Shown here piece by piece: positions 11,581 to 24,193 of a stretch of DNA of 64,000 nucleotides. The notes under the pieces were generated by a model. The model was not told the origin of the DNA and ran no database searches. It was given only the letters and a program-made list of their open reading frames with translations. The first letter of the stretch is position 1, and each line of letters starts with the position of its first letter. Source of the stretch: Berberis thunbergii (Eukaryota > Streptophyta > Magnoliopsida > Ranunculales > Berberidaceae). The DNA lies in the NCBI GenBank assembly GCA_003290165.1, contig QNQO01000827.1, positions 124,001 to 188,000 of the forward strand. Direction: 5' to 3'. Both the position numbers and the translations under genes were made by a program.

Positions 11581-12792
11581 AGTTAACATATAATTAACAC
11601 GAGTGAATTAAGAGCCTAAGACATCCAAAATATGATGATGAATTTACGCCGCCTGATTTGACAATCCACTTTGAAAGTATTGAGCATTAATTGCGAAAAA
11701 TTGTATAATGTGGATAGTTTTAAGCATATGCAAATGGGTAGTTGTTTCACATTATATAGTCATCAAGTAGATATGTTATATATAGATCTTCATCCATAAT
11801 AATATCAAACATTGACAATAAAAAAGATTAATAAAGTGGGATAGATTCGCCAACAAATGACAAAGCACTGATATGGATTTCCCAGTGACATCAGTGGCTG
11901 GGTTCCAATCCAAATTACCAACTAATACATAAATTGAGGTGATTATATATTGATGTTTTAGAAAGGAACTTGAGAAAGAAAGAAAGAAAAAAACAATGTC
12001 AAACGTGGAATAACAATGAATCCCTAAAAGTAACGAGTGTGCAAATGAAAATGATAAAAGAGCGGGAGGGGAGGTTGGTTTCAACAACCTTTGCCTCGTT
12101 CAAACACAAATTAGGTAGAAAAAGCCACAAATTAGGTAGGAGAAGCTTCGATAAATTTGTTGTTTATTCATGCCATCATCATGTCCTCAACCTTGAAAGG
12201 AGGAGTGACTTTACCTCAATATAGTGCCTACTCCATCACAGTTTAATAAGGGAAAGGAATTCAACCTCACCCACCAAACAAAATAACATGCGTTACCCAC
12301 CGCAATGGAATGAGGTCAGCACTTCAATGGAAGGAGGCCAGCATATCTGTAATTTCCTGTAAATATCTTCATCTTACATTTGCAAAACATAAAATCACCC
12401 ACAAACATAAAATCACCTTCAACAAACAAGGAATCATTGAGAAAATGCAAGAGTCTATTAAAGATCTGAAATGGCAAAGGATTCAGCATATATTGTATAC
12501 ATAGTTTTTCCAAACCAATATTCTTGTCAGGTGTATCAACATTACAAACACTTCCAAACCTTACACCCTTGTCTAAATCTAAGAAATCAATTATAATTAG
12601 ATTATAAACACTCCTAAACCCACCATCCACCAAGATCTAATGAATTCAGAACCACCATATAAGCCTCGAGAAGAAACAACGTTTTGGAAAGTTCAAGCAC
12701 CAGCAAATCAGATAGAACTTCTGCAATACAACACGCAGAGGAAAAGAGAGCGCCCTTCGCAGTTAAAGGACTCCACCCATTCACCCTGGTTC
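11581..12792. other. Intergenic region between MYB and the ERD7-like gene
   Basis: AT-rich, with small open frames on both strands that show no domain. The end near 12600-12792 probably includes the 3' UTR of the minus-strand ERD7-like gene. Confidence 0.45.
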
Positions 12793-15700
12793 TCACTTTC
12801 TAGATTTAGCCTCTGCAACAGCAGCTTTGGCAGCTGATTTTACAATGGTAGTGGGCTTGATCGCACTCTTTGGATTGAAAGCTTTCCGTATCTTGAAGAC
12901 AGCCCAGGCCGCTCCCACTGCATGCCCTGCTGCATCAAGCCCTTCATTTGTTGCCTCACCCGCCTTTTCACCATATCTGCACAAGCACAATTTTGGTTGA
13001 TATACAATATTTTGTTTGATAATAATGCACAGGTTCAACTATGGAAATTTAAAGATGCCAAATGAAAATTATGAGAAAATGCACATTATTGTATGAAGCT
13101 TATAGCCTACCGTGCATGCTTCTTTGGCACATTATATGACAAGATACAACAAGTGGGAAGAAAGACTTTCACCTGAAAAACTTTTACTCTTATGATTTAC
13201 CTGTGAGAAACTAGTCCAGTTGTTACAGTTGATGATGTTGACATTACATTCCTCCCAGCTACTTCAGCAGCGTCGCAAACCTTGCCTACCAAATTTCAAA
13301 AAAAAAAAAAAAAACAGCAAGTACCATTCAGTAACGGAAAACAGGATATGAGCCATTAAAACCATTTTGTTGCAAAACTGAATGAAACCACAAATTTTAT
13401 TCATCTTAATGGGATCGTTTCTGGATTTACGGGCTACTATAAACACCGACCAAGTTTGATTAAACGACCATCTAGTAATGCATCCATATGTTATAATAGG
13501 AAAAATCATTCATGGTTCTTGTTGACATCTTAAGTTATGGAACCATTATTAAGATGAAGATTTGTAACATGAATCATGGGCGAATCATGCCTTAGATCAA
13601 GGTGAGACTTGATTTGTTGGGATTAGCTTCTATCTATTTCTATTGTTGGCATTTACAGCTTTCATATATCCTAGTTGAATTCAATGTAAGCATCCAGTCG
13701 TCAGTCAATTGTATTACATTGGAGCATTCTAATGAGTATGATCTATCCTGTGGTAATTGGGCGACTTGTTTTCTGGCAACAATAACTATCCGCCAACCAT
13801 TGCTACCTTCTGCCAGTTTAATCTATCATCTCTTTTGCCACTGCTGCACTACGTTCTTTACTACCATGTCTTATCAGTATTGCCGCTGTAGCCCTTTCTC
13901 TCCACCTTTTACCATTGCTAACAATCCGCCTTCCTAAACAATCCTCACATCAAATTTTTTCTTTTCTTTTCGAAAGCAAAAAACCGAATTTGTCCAACAG
14001 CCCAATAAGACAGGCCCAAATCTTTTCAAAACAAATTTCGCGTTCAAGTCTCATGACTTTCATCTCATCTTACTTATCCCCTTCACAGTCTAACGACTAT
14101 TATCTTTCCGCTACCCATAGCCTTTTTCAGAAAGGATGAAACCCTGTTATCATGCTGCATTTTCAAGATCTGTACAAGTTTCAGAACCTAGCTTTGGGTT
14201 CTATACCCATCGGTGGCACACTTGCCTTTCAAAAAGTGGCACACTTGCCTTTCAAAAAGAAAGTTTCAGAACCTAGCTTTGGACTGGTTATCATATCTAC
14301 CCTCTCCTCCAATCTATCTCTAATCACATCCTCGCACCAATCTGTAGTGCACTCGACCATCGTCACCATGCTGCACCTCTTCTCTGTTGTGAGTTATTGT
14401 CATACCATACAAGATTACCAATCTCTTATAGAAATATATTTAGTCTATCTATGGTAGAATCTAAGCTCCAACTAAACCTAGAACTAAGCTAGATCTATGA
14501 TAAGCCCTAATTCAAAGAAAAATATGAAAAACAAATATTTCATTCACTCAATCACTACCCTAGCCAATGGTGTTATGGTCGAGTGGTTAGGGCTGTGTAG
14601 GTTTATCCCCCACGTCCTAGGTTCGAGACCTGCCGGCGGCATGATTACTTTCTTATGGTGTTGACTTGTAGGTCGCACCTTGTTGATAGGTTATGGGATC
14701 CTATAAAAACATAACTCGCTTTCCAAAAAAAAATCACTACCCTACAATCTAATTCTCAAACCTTATTTATAAGCCTAACGGCTTCTTGGGCAAGTAACTA
14801 ACCCTAACTAATATGAGCTTTGTATACTAGGCCCAACTATACATAATACTAATGAACTAGTCTGCTTGCATCAACCTCCCCGGGTTAAAGAAGCTCGTCC
14901 TCGAGCTTGAAGTCCCGAAAAACACGAAATGCGCTTGAAGTAGTTGAGCTCGAACCTTTCCACAGTACACGCTAAAAACAGCTAAACCAACTAAAAAATG
15001 AAACAAGGTGACTCAAAGAACCATAATTTGCAATAAAGTTGTGAGAAAACTTAGGGTCACAAAAAATTTCCAATATGAATCAACATAATCACTATCACTC
15101 ACTATGTCTGCTATTGTAGAATCATCCTCTTGCCCAAAAACAGGGAAGAAATCAGAGAAGTCGAATGGACCACATGTCAAAAATCGAATACGTGTGATTG
15201 TGCTATTAACTTCCACTAAGAGTTGGAGGGACTAACAAACAAAATGACTCATCTTTCCATTTTCGCCCTTGTTCAAGTGCGTCTTTCTCCAATATTCTTG
15301 AAGCACTGTTATCATGTAGTCAAATATCTTGATCATCCGCTGATGCCTTTACTCCCTTGTTTCTTCTTGCTATCGCATTGAAAAATGGGACGCTACTGGC
15401 ATTTCCCACCTGTCCGTGACCGGTTCTGTAGAGTGACAATAAAGGTGACTTGTCTGTAAACTTTTCCACTATCACCCCCCAAAAACCAAACTCTGCTTAC
15501 GTAAAGTTGCCAAAGTACGATTAACCTCTGGATTTGAAATCACTGATTATATACCTGGTATTGGCCATATTCACAATTATTATGTAGTCTTAGTAAGATG
15601 ATATTTGTCAAGGCGATCGCATATCCATTTTGCTAAATCTCTCGAAACTTATCCCAATCCGGCTCAACTAATGGCATAGTGGAGCCGGTAGTGGGGTGCA

Positions 15701-18700
15701 TATCACCAGTAGTAGGTAAGGGGGTGGTGGTGGTATAGAAAAAATGGGTTCAGATTGGGGGTAAGTGTGGACATATGTATATTGTGGTGTAGAATAGTAA
15801 AAATGTGTGTAATTTGTACAAGACACAACTGGATATGGGTTCTAAATTGGGCTCTTTTTTATTATTATTTTTTTTTAATCCCTTAACCCCTCCCACCCCA
15901 ATTGTCGCCGGCAGGATGCGAACCGCGGACTTGTGATTCCATCCGCCACAAGCATACCATTAAGCTAGTACTTCGTTGGCCTGATTTGGGCTTGAGCTAA
16001 GGCTATAGTGGTATGGATAGGTGGGACAATAGGAGTATGGATATTGAGAATATGTGGGCCACCCATTTTTTTATTTTTTATTGTCGAGATACCTTTACTG
16101 ATTTTGGGGTGTACAGTGTACACAACATGTAGGCCTGGGTAGGGACTTGTTCTAAAATTTTGAAACAATGTGACCAGAGATCTCTTGTTAAATTTGAATA
16201 GGGGCTTAAATCAGAAATACAAAATTTGAGTGTACACAACCATTTACTGGGGTGGGATATTATCCAAACACACACACATGAGCAGCAAGTCTGAAAGAGG
16301 GGTGGTTTTCTTAAGTGAATCAGGATAGAGGTTGTGGCGGTGGGGATTCGACGACAGCGAGCGCGTTTGGCCTTTTTGGGTGATTGATGCAACTGTTGGG
16401 CTCTGGCGACGAATCTTGGACAACAAGGTGATTACCTTGATAAAATTCTTCAATCAACTTTCTTCTCTTATTTCCTCTTCACATAACCAATCAAATCTTT
16501 TTCCTTCGAGCCTCTTTCCAAACAATCTATAGAACCTTTAGACTCTAATACCACTTGATAGAATATAAGTTACAAGTAAAAGTAAAACTAAGTTAAACCT
16601 ATAATAAACCCCAAGATAAATAAGAAAACAAATATTTCATTCACTCAAAACACCAACCTACAATCTAATTCTCAAGCCTTATTTATAAGCCTAATAGCTT
16701 TTTTGGTAAGTAACTGACCCTACCTAACTATATGGGTTTTTCTATGCTAGGCCTAATTATACATAATACTAATTAACTAGCCCACTTACATCATTCTACA
16801 ATTCAATTAATTCAAAAGTTCTAAGACCGAATAAAAAGTAGAAGTTTCGGATCTTCTCATCCATCAAAACCCCAGCTACTGGTTTCCTAATCCATAAATT
16901 TGAGGCTTTGAACTTAAAATCTTACAAAAATCAACCCACGAGAGGTGTTTTCAACTTTTGACTGTTGATTGAGTACAACGATGTGGATTTCAATCCAACA
17001 TGTCACAATCATGGGCCAAAACTGATAAAAGCTTAATCCTTTGTGATCAAGCTCCCATTGAAGCCTCTTTATCCCATTTAAGCCTCTTTATCCCATTTAA
17101 GCCTCTATATCAGTTACGATCAAGTTCTATATGATGCAAAATTTCCCACACAACAAATTTTCACCGAGGGTTGTCACACAAACAAATAAAAGGAGGCAAA
17201 ACATAGATTTGGTTTGGCAAGTCAAGGGGGACATGATGAGTGAGACTCGGTGACTAAGATATCTTCATGGGCAATGTAGGTCGATTATCATGGAAAATCA
17301 CATGACGAGAATTTATTTCTTCGATTCAAATTCTATCTAATTGTTAAGTTTTGTAGTCATAGTCTTATCAGGAGTCCTAATTTTTCTATAGATATAGTCT
17401 TATCAGGAGTCCTAATTCTATCAAATTCTATCTAATTGTTACTTTTTGTAGTAATTTATCAATAAAATTCTTAGTTTCTAGAAGTTGCATAACAAGCTTT
17501 TCTGGCCATGTTGACATCCATATAGCTATAGAACTCGCAAATGTTTGTCCTGATGAAATGGTTAGTGATAAGCACCCAAAACATCGATTTTTACACCCAT
17601 AAATATACAATTGTTAAGTCCAATTATCCAATAAAAATATCTCATTACGTGTATTTTGTGCATTTTGTAGGAATTCATGCACAAATCTCAAATCATGCAT
17701 AAAGTGGCACAATAAGGCTAAATTCAACAACTATAAGGCTCAATGGGAGTTCAAATGCATTCATAAGGATTAAAGAATTTAATCCCAACACCCAAGAAAG
17801 TCAAACCCACAAAGCATCAACAACTACGAATCTCGAGAAAATCAAACTATTTTTTCTTGTTTCACTCAGCCATGTTTCCTTATTTCATTCAAACCCTTTT
17901 TTACATATAAAAACCTCATACATGGAGTTCATAATGGATAGTTAGTAAGCACCATACTCTTATAGAAGGGAATGTACAACTTCATACTCCCATGAACTAT
18001 TTTGATATATAGAATAACTATTTGATATCCAAAATCAAATGTTCATGGGTTTGCACGGATATAGTGCGTGGTAAACTTGTAGGTGTACTAGGGTTATTAA
18101 GTGGGGAGTATAATAACACACTGATGTAGTAGAACTTTCACAAGGATGTAGTCAAATAAGGAGAAGAATGACGACGACGATCGAGTATTGACAGTAGCAA
18201 ACAATAAAAGCACTAGTTATAGTAAAATAGAAAATAAGCAATGAGAAGTGAGGGTGGGGTAACATACTGAATCCGTCAAGGGATGCAAGCACTATTTCCC
18301 CAGGCAGAAGACTGAAAAACTTCTTTCCGGGTTTTGAGTTGACGATAGAACTGGTGAAGAAGCCTGAGACCTTGACAACCCCAGATAGGACTCCGGTTGC
18401 CACTTTTTCAGACATCTTTGTCATCCTCTTAACCCTGTGACAAGAGGCACATACCATAAGAATTCATTCATATAATAATAAAGTAAAGCAATTTGAGTAA
18501 ACATGATAATTGAATGGTAAAGTTATTACCTTTTTATTCTCTTGAGAGTTTCGGGGCTGACCTCGGATTGCTTGGAACAAGGATTTGTTCTCTTCTTACA
18601 GAAGTCGTGCCCCCACTTCAATCTATCAACGGTAACATCACCACACCACAAAATCCCCTTAATAAGCTGCCCAGACCCAGCTGCAATAGCTCTGGCAACA

Positions 18701-19524
18701 GACCCACTATAATCCTCTACATTTGGAGCCAATGTAGTCCAGTAAGCAGCAGATGCATCCTTCATCATTGTATTTTTCTTCTTCTCCGAGTTCAATTCGG
18801 AGGGAGACACCCCTTTCGCCATAGACCCATCCAACATGTCCGAATTGCTAGAAACTTTCTGAACAGAGAAACTACTGTACTTATCCAAAATGGCATCGAA
18901 TTCTCTCAAGGTGCCCTCTTGCCCCTTTGACGCAATTGTGAGTCCGTAATTCAACAAACCACCTTCTTCATCTTCTTTTTTGGAACCCTTGTTTTGACTC
19001 TTCTTCTTCTTGTTCTTCTTCTTCTTCTCTTCTTCATCACTTGAACCGTAACCTTCTCCAGTGTAGGAGGGAACGTGAAGAGAGAAGAAGTAGTGGGAGT
19101 CATCAAGCTTGACTGCAGCTTCATCTTTGGCGAGTGGCCACTGGATTTGGTCCCCAATACGGGCAAGAACAGCAACAACGTTTTGATTCTGACGAATGCG
19201 AACGATGGTGAGGTCACCAGAAGCGAGTTCAACACTGGATTGTTTGTCGATGAGATGGACAATAGAACCAGGGATGTTGACGAGGACCTCTTCGACTGAT
19301 TCCATGGGAGCTGTGGGGGCTGATTCGTCTGGGTCTGGGAAGAGTTTCTCAGCTAGATCTGTCATGTCGATGGTTGGGTATAAAGAGGATGATGGTTTCG
19401 GGTTTTTTGATTGGAATGAAGAAGAGTGAGCTTCTGGGTTGGAATCAATGACTTGGGGGTATAAAGGTGAGTTCTTCTTCTTGTTGTCGTTAGAATCGAA
19501 GTGGTAGCTCTGAGAAGTACCCAT
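12793..19524 (-). CDS. ERD7-like: ERD7-type senescence/dehydration-associated protein
   Basis: Four exons on the minus strand: 18530-19524, 18268-18434, 13201-13285 and 12793-12976. They join in frame to 476 aa. The N-terminal part has the conserved block [20 protein letters not shown] followed by [21 protein letters not shown] very Lys-rich linker ([18 protein letters not shown]) comes next. The senescence domain (Pfam PF06911) follows, from about [15 protein letters not shown] through [20 protein letters not shown] to [23 protein letters not shown]7 proteins are stress- and senescence-induced and bind membrane lipids or lipid droplets. The N-terminus MGTSQS fits the N-myristoylation pattern (Gly2, Ser6), so membrane attachment is plausible but unproven. 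Intron 2 (13286-18267) is about 5 kb and full of transposons. It must be spliced out to keep the C-terminal quarter of the domain. Confidence 0.93.
14217..14290. repeat. Local direct duplications in the ERD7-like intron
   Basis: GGCACACTTGCCTTTCAAAA occurs twice in a row near 14214 and 14236. GTTTCAGAACCTAGCTTTGG occurs near 14178 and again near 14264. This is a small nested tandem duplication with no function seen. Confidence 0.7.
14563..14732 (+). mobile_element. tRNA-derived SINE with an L1-like 3' tail
   Basis: About 170 bp, inserted in the LTR at 14452-14871. It has a pol III box A (TGGTCGAGTGG, 14576-14586) and box B (GGTTCGAGACC, 14620-14630), 33 bp apart, and ends AACTCGCTTTCC plus nine A residues. 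The target duplication ATCACTACCCTA is perfect over 12 bp (14551-14562 and 14733-14744), and the LTR resumes in register after it. The last 35 bp before the A-tail match the 3' tails of the L1 elements at 33.2 kb and 41.0 kb. Confidence 0.92.
15854..15985 (-). mobile_element. Second tRNA-derived SINE (minus strand)
   Basis: On the minus strand there is a box A-like TAGCTTAATGG (15957-15967) and a box B GGTTCGCATCC (15914-15924), then CTGCCGGCGACA, a G-rich segment and a terminal A/AAT-rich tail. TTGGGCT at 15847-15853 and 15986-15992 is a short plausible target duplication. The segment after box B matches CTGCCGGCGGCA of the SINE at 14563, but the 3' part is different. Confidence 0.75.
17050..17112. 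repeat. Three tandem 19-bp units
   Basis: CCCATTTAAGCCTCTTTAT and variants occur three times in a row inside the ERD7-like intron. Confidence 0.75.
17340..17460. repeat. Partial duplication in the ERD7-like intron
   Basis: TAGTCTTATCAGGAGTCCTA occurs at about 17361 and again at about 17396. TCTAATTGTTA followed by TTTTGTAGT flanks the pair on both sides. Confidence 0.65.
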
Positions 19525-20085
19525 GGTGTTCTCTTCTTCTCTTCAACAACAATATCTCAGACTCAGAGGATTGGGGTTTAAAAACTGAGGGAAGAAGACA
19601 AGGCGAAGAGACTGCGCGTTGAAGAAATGACGTGAAATTGGGGAGACACGGAAAGCACCACGGTGGTTAGATTCGTTACGTGGCGAGATGGCAGGAAGCC
19701 GCGTAGGGATTAGAGGACGCGCCTCTTCCACGTGTAACTGTGTGAAAACTCTCATCTCAAGAATCCCTCCCTCGCCCCCGCTTCCTACGGGAGGGACCCT
19801 TGAAACAAAAGGAATACCATTCTAAAATATCTCAACTTTTAGGGCCGACATGCAAATAGCTTAGTGGTCATCCAACTCAACACTGACTTTGCACAACATG
19901 GTTATTATAGATAAGGCGTGATTTAAAGATTGTCCTATTCTACGAGAGACATGAAATATTCATCCGTCGACATGAGGGACAATCACTTTTACTCAGTCAC
20001 AATGAGAGGGCGTTTGTTTTGTTTTTTTTCAAAGTGTATAGAAGGTAACTTCTAATTTAGAGTCAAAATTTTTGAACGAGTTTAT

Positions 20086-20330
20086 GAGGGGGAGTGTATT
20101 GTATTTGGATTTTGTAGGCAATTTAATAAATTAGAAATCTGTAAAAGTCGTTCATACAAAGTCCGTGGATTTTCATAAATCTCTAGAAAGTTTGTAGCAA
20201 AAGTCTATAAATTTAAGAAATCAGCAGAAGTTCGTGGACAATTTAAAGAGTCTGTGGACAATTTAAAGAGTCTGTGGACTTTTCAAATTATTTATCAATT
20301 CCATAAGAATCCATATACAATACACCCCTG
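20086..20330. mobile_element. MITE with GGGGTGTATTGTAT ends
   Basis: The left end GGGGGAGTGTATTGTATTTG and the reverse complement of the right end (AGGGGTGTATTGTATATGG) match for about 20 bp and more loosely for about 45 bp. The element is about 245 bp. Inside, GTGGACAATTTAAAGAGTCT is repeated twice in tandem near 20234-20273. A TGA at each flank is the only possible target duplication, so the superfamily is not assigned. Confidence 0.65.
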
Positions 20331-21955
20331 TGAATGAACGGTTTGTTTTGCTTCTTAAGTTCAGCTTCGTACACTGTAAAGTAATGCTTTTGTATTCGTT
20401 TATAGGCTACATAAATATAAGTGTTTGGTATTTTGCAAAAAATAATTTGTGGAATTCTAATTTCATGCCTACGTATCTTGTAGTTAAGTGGTCCCGCAAA
20501 TATTTACAAATTAAAATTTTTCGTAAAACTTTACAAGTCTCACTCTTTCCTTCAACTTCTACTTAGACAATTCAATTTTATAAGGAAACAAATTTTTTTA
20601 TAACTCTTAGCTTGTGTGGAAACTGTGAATCAGGTAGCTCACGTATTTCCTTCTTTTTTTTTCTCATCATGATTTTCAGATATTGTGTATCCTTCGGTTT
20701 TGTTAACTCTTCTTCTCTTAATCTATTTTTGTTTTGTTTTCAACAAACAATTACTCTTTGATTAGATTTTAATTGGTGTTTGATAACATATTTTGACATT
20801 AAATTATTAGTCATTATTGATAAAAAAAATTCTATGTACATCTGTATATTATTATTATTATTATTATTTAAGATTTTTTTTTATATAAAACTAATGAATA
20901 ATAGTAGTGGGTAAGAATGGGTTAATTATAATTGTTTTTCAATTTTTATGTAGTTGATGTTTGCATAAATGCAATATCCAGATCAATCACGCAAACATTG
21001 GGTGTATGCATTATTTTTTCATTAATTGTTACCAAGCAGTTGTAAAGCAATGCACTGCAAATTAACACATATGCAAACTAATGCAAATGCAAAATTTTGC
21101 AGAATGCAAAGTTTTACGGTGTACCAAGCAAAACCTTAATGGGTTGATGATTAGAAGCTGTAAAATTAAAATGTGTTTGCTTTTAGGTGTTGAACGTGAA
21201 CTATTTGACCATTTTACCTCACTGAGCTAAATAAAATTATGACATAAATATTGTGCTTACTCAATAATTATTCAAATCTCATAAAATGTTACAATACCTT
21301 TATTACAATAATATCAAAATATTACCAACTATATTTAAAAAACATCATCAAATCAAATTTCTTACTAATATTTTGTTTGCAATACAATCTCGTAAATTAA
21401 TCATATTGGTTTGTTCACATAAGGCATAAGAACTACATTTTGCATAATAAAAACTTGAAAATATACATGAAAGAGAGAGTTGGAGAGATGAAGAAAAACT
21501 TTAAAATACAGAGAACGGAAACAAAGATGAATGAGATAATTAAAATAAGTTTCTTACCATTGAAGAGTCATTGTAAAAGTGGGTAGAAGAACAATGCTTG
21601 GTGAAAATAATGAAGGTGCATCGTAAAAAATTAACCGTACTTGTTTTTAAGAAAATGGGGGCATCAATTGTCATTACAAAATTATTTTAAGGTTATTATT
21701 GGAATAATTTTTTCACTCAACACGCAGTGCTAAGTGATCAACACCTCCCTATTGCTCACTCCAACTAGAAGTAGAACTTCTGATCAGAACTAAAAACAAA
21801 CGCTCTAAACAAGGTGACTCACTTCTTATTAAGACTTTCGACTCCATTCAGAAGCAAACACAAATACTCTCTAAGGCATTATATTGCCATCATCCGACCT
21901 AAGCGGGATGAGTTTTTATTGTAAAACAACCCTCAACATTTGTCTCTATCCATGA
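20331..21955. other. Intergenic AT-rich region
   Basis: Contains an ATT microsatellite near 20849-20869 and a relative of the GTACCAAGC repeat family near 21030-21140. I see no gene. Confidence 0.5.
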
Positions 21956-22357
21956 TGTTAAAGAAATAAAGTTCACCTATGTTACAAAATAGGATATGTT
22001 AGAAAAGTCATAATAGAATAGAAGTCTTAGGTTTCCTATATCCACATGGTTACGTCAGAGTTAACTTTATAAGTTTGTATTCAGTCAATGAATCAATGTA
22101 TAACACAATTATATTACAACAATAATTTCAATACAATTATTTACATGGTATCAGAGTAAGGTTCTTAGGTGAATTAAAAATTCGGGGAAACAAGTTCTTT
22201 TTCCCCGCCTCCGACAACTACCTAGTCGCCAGAGACAGGGAAGGGAAGTCAGTAGTAATAGCCTACCTCAATCAATTCAACAACATCCCTAACATACCAC
22301 ATTGCACGCCACAGTCAAACTCTTTACGCAACCAAGGAGGAGTTCATTTCAATGAGG

Positions 22358-24193
22358 TGATGCGCTATTTTAGTGACACATAACTTAATACCCTGCTTTG
22401 TGATTGTAGTGTTTAATAAATAGGGATCGTTCTGAACCGGGGATTAGAGGGTTTGCCAATTACACTAAGAATCTCTAAAAGACAACTAACAACCTAATTA
22501 AGTAAATAATGGGGGATTGGATTTTCTAAGTTAAATTATGAAAATAATTACGAAAATTACTATAAAGATAATTAAACTAAATGGATGGTAAAAGTTTATC
22601 TCCACACACCAAACATATGTTCATAAATCAATATTCAATAATCACTTGCTAACTCGTGAAAGATAATGATCAAGATTAACTGTGATCAGCATTGCATTAA
22701 TCTTATTATTTTTCCAAGTTTGTAGAATTAAACTTAGCGTCGCTTTCAAACTATTATTAGCATGATATCTAATCAAGAATTGCAAGTTATATAACAATCT
22801 AAGATCATTAAGTTTTGTAGAAAATATGAATATTGACTAGGCAATTATAATATAATCAACATCTTGTTTTTACTTAGGTTTTTACTTAACCTTACCAACG
22901 TTCCTTGGTATTTACTACTTGTGAGTACAAGATTATAACAATTAGGTGAAACTCTCATATACTCTAGCCTCAGATCCTAGCATGCTTATTAAGTTAGTCA
23001 CCTTAACAAACATGCAAAGAAAAGTTCTCTATAAAACAGTTAAGCAAAACACAATCGCTAATAGCAAGGAAAATTATATTCAATTAATGATTTAATTCAT
23101 AAAACACATGTTCGAGGTTTCGAATCAACCCCTAACTAAGAGAAGTTTAGCTAGACATATTAATTTTGTTCAAACAGTAATCCATAATTAATTATCAAAC
23201 TAAAAATAAGAAAAACAGGTGAAGAGATGAAAAACGATATCGTCGAGTGTGGTGGTAGAAAGAGTCTGTTGGGGTGAAAATAGCGCTAAGGAAGATATAT
23301 CTTCCTCCTTCCTCACGATCTTCCCTCTTCAGATTTCTTATCGATCTCTGCTTCACTTATCTTCCTCTGATTAGTTGTGACTGAAGAAGGCGTGAAGATG
23401 AAAAGAGGATCAAGTGGATGAACGGAGGACATGATGTGGTTCAATCGGTGGTAGCTATATGGTGCAGGCAATGTGAAACTGAGAGAGATGAATTGGTAAC
23501 GAGTGGACAGATCGGGAAGGATGATGTCGACTTCCAGAGTGAAGAGAGACCGCGCAGGAAATAAATATTTGGATGGAGGTGATGAAGAGAGGTCGGGAGG
23601 GATGGTTGTGCGGCTGCGTGAGGGTAAACGAAGATGTTGGTGATGAAGATGGTGGCTAGGTTTGCGAGAGGGGTGGTGGTATGTTGGTTGTGATGTGAGG
23701 ATGATTGATGACGAGTTCAGGACGATGGGCTCGACAGAGAGCTGGACGGTGACAATGGGTGTGATGGAGGCGAGGTAAAAGAGGTTGTGGATGGATCAAG
23801 GCTTGTTGCTAGATGGATTTGTGCTGCTGCGAGGATGAGGAGGCTATGGATGGGTGGATGATTGATGGAGTGTTGCAAGGAGGAGGTTGTGGATGGATGC
23901 GTCGACGATGCTGAGGATGGATGACGGCTTGTTGTGGTTGAAAGCGTCATTGCTTCAGGGCAGGTATTGTCCTTTTTATAATTGTTTTCTTCTTGGTTTC
24001 CTTCCTTGCGTGGTTTCCTTTTGCAACCAGTATTTCTAAATTGCCAATTTGCTTCACTTAGCTTCTATTTTGAATCTTGTAATTGGAAACCTACACAAAC
24101 ACGAAATAACAATTAGTACCATAATTAACAAGTAATACCCAAAAATACATATAAAAATATGGTACTAAAAATAGCTTAATTATGCTCATATCA
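22358..24193. mobile_element. Solo LTR, copy 1 (1836 bp)
   Basis: Begins TGATGCGCTATTTTAG and ends CTCATATCA (TG...CA). It is very similar along its length to copy 2 at 24727; both contain AATACCCTGCTTTGTGATTG and GGGGATTAGAGGG near the start. Flanks TGAGG (22353-22357) and CGAGG (24194-24198) agree at 4 of 5 bases. No primer site follows it and it has no pol genes, so it looks like a solo LTR, probably of a gypsy-type element, inserted in the copia-like element. The 23.4-23.95 kb part is G-rich on the + strand and gives a spurious minus-strand open frame. Confidence 0.78.

Larger units (their letters stand above)
14452..16793 (-). mobile_element. Short non-autonomous LTR retrotransposon in the ERD7-like intron
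   Basis: Two related LTRs of about 238 bp bound the element: 16556-16793 (5' LTR on the minus strand) and 14452-14871 (3' LTR, enlarged by a SINE). Both are TG...CA and share blocks such as CAAATATTTCATTCACTCA, ACAATCTAATTCTCAA and ATACATAATACTAAT. Next to the 5' LTR on the minus strand is AGTGGTATTAGAG, a near match to the initiator-Met tRNA primer site TGGTATCAGAG. The 3' LTR is preceded by the purine tract GGGGAGGT. Flanks ATCTA and TTCTA agree at 4 of 5 bases. About 1.5 kb of internal sequence, after removing a second SINE, contains no recognisable gag or pol, so the element is non-autonomous or decayed. Confidence 0.8.

Noticed and set aside
14576..14630. Box A and box B as a functional tRNA gene
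   Set aside because: No tRNA fold can be closed (no acceptor stem), and the unit has a poly-A tail and target duplication, so it is a SINE.
23717..23950. Ser/Thr/Pro/His-rich minus-strand frame in the first solo LTR
   Set aside because: It comes from G-rich GGATGG-type repeats of the LTR and has no homology signal.
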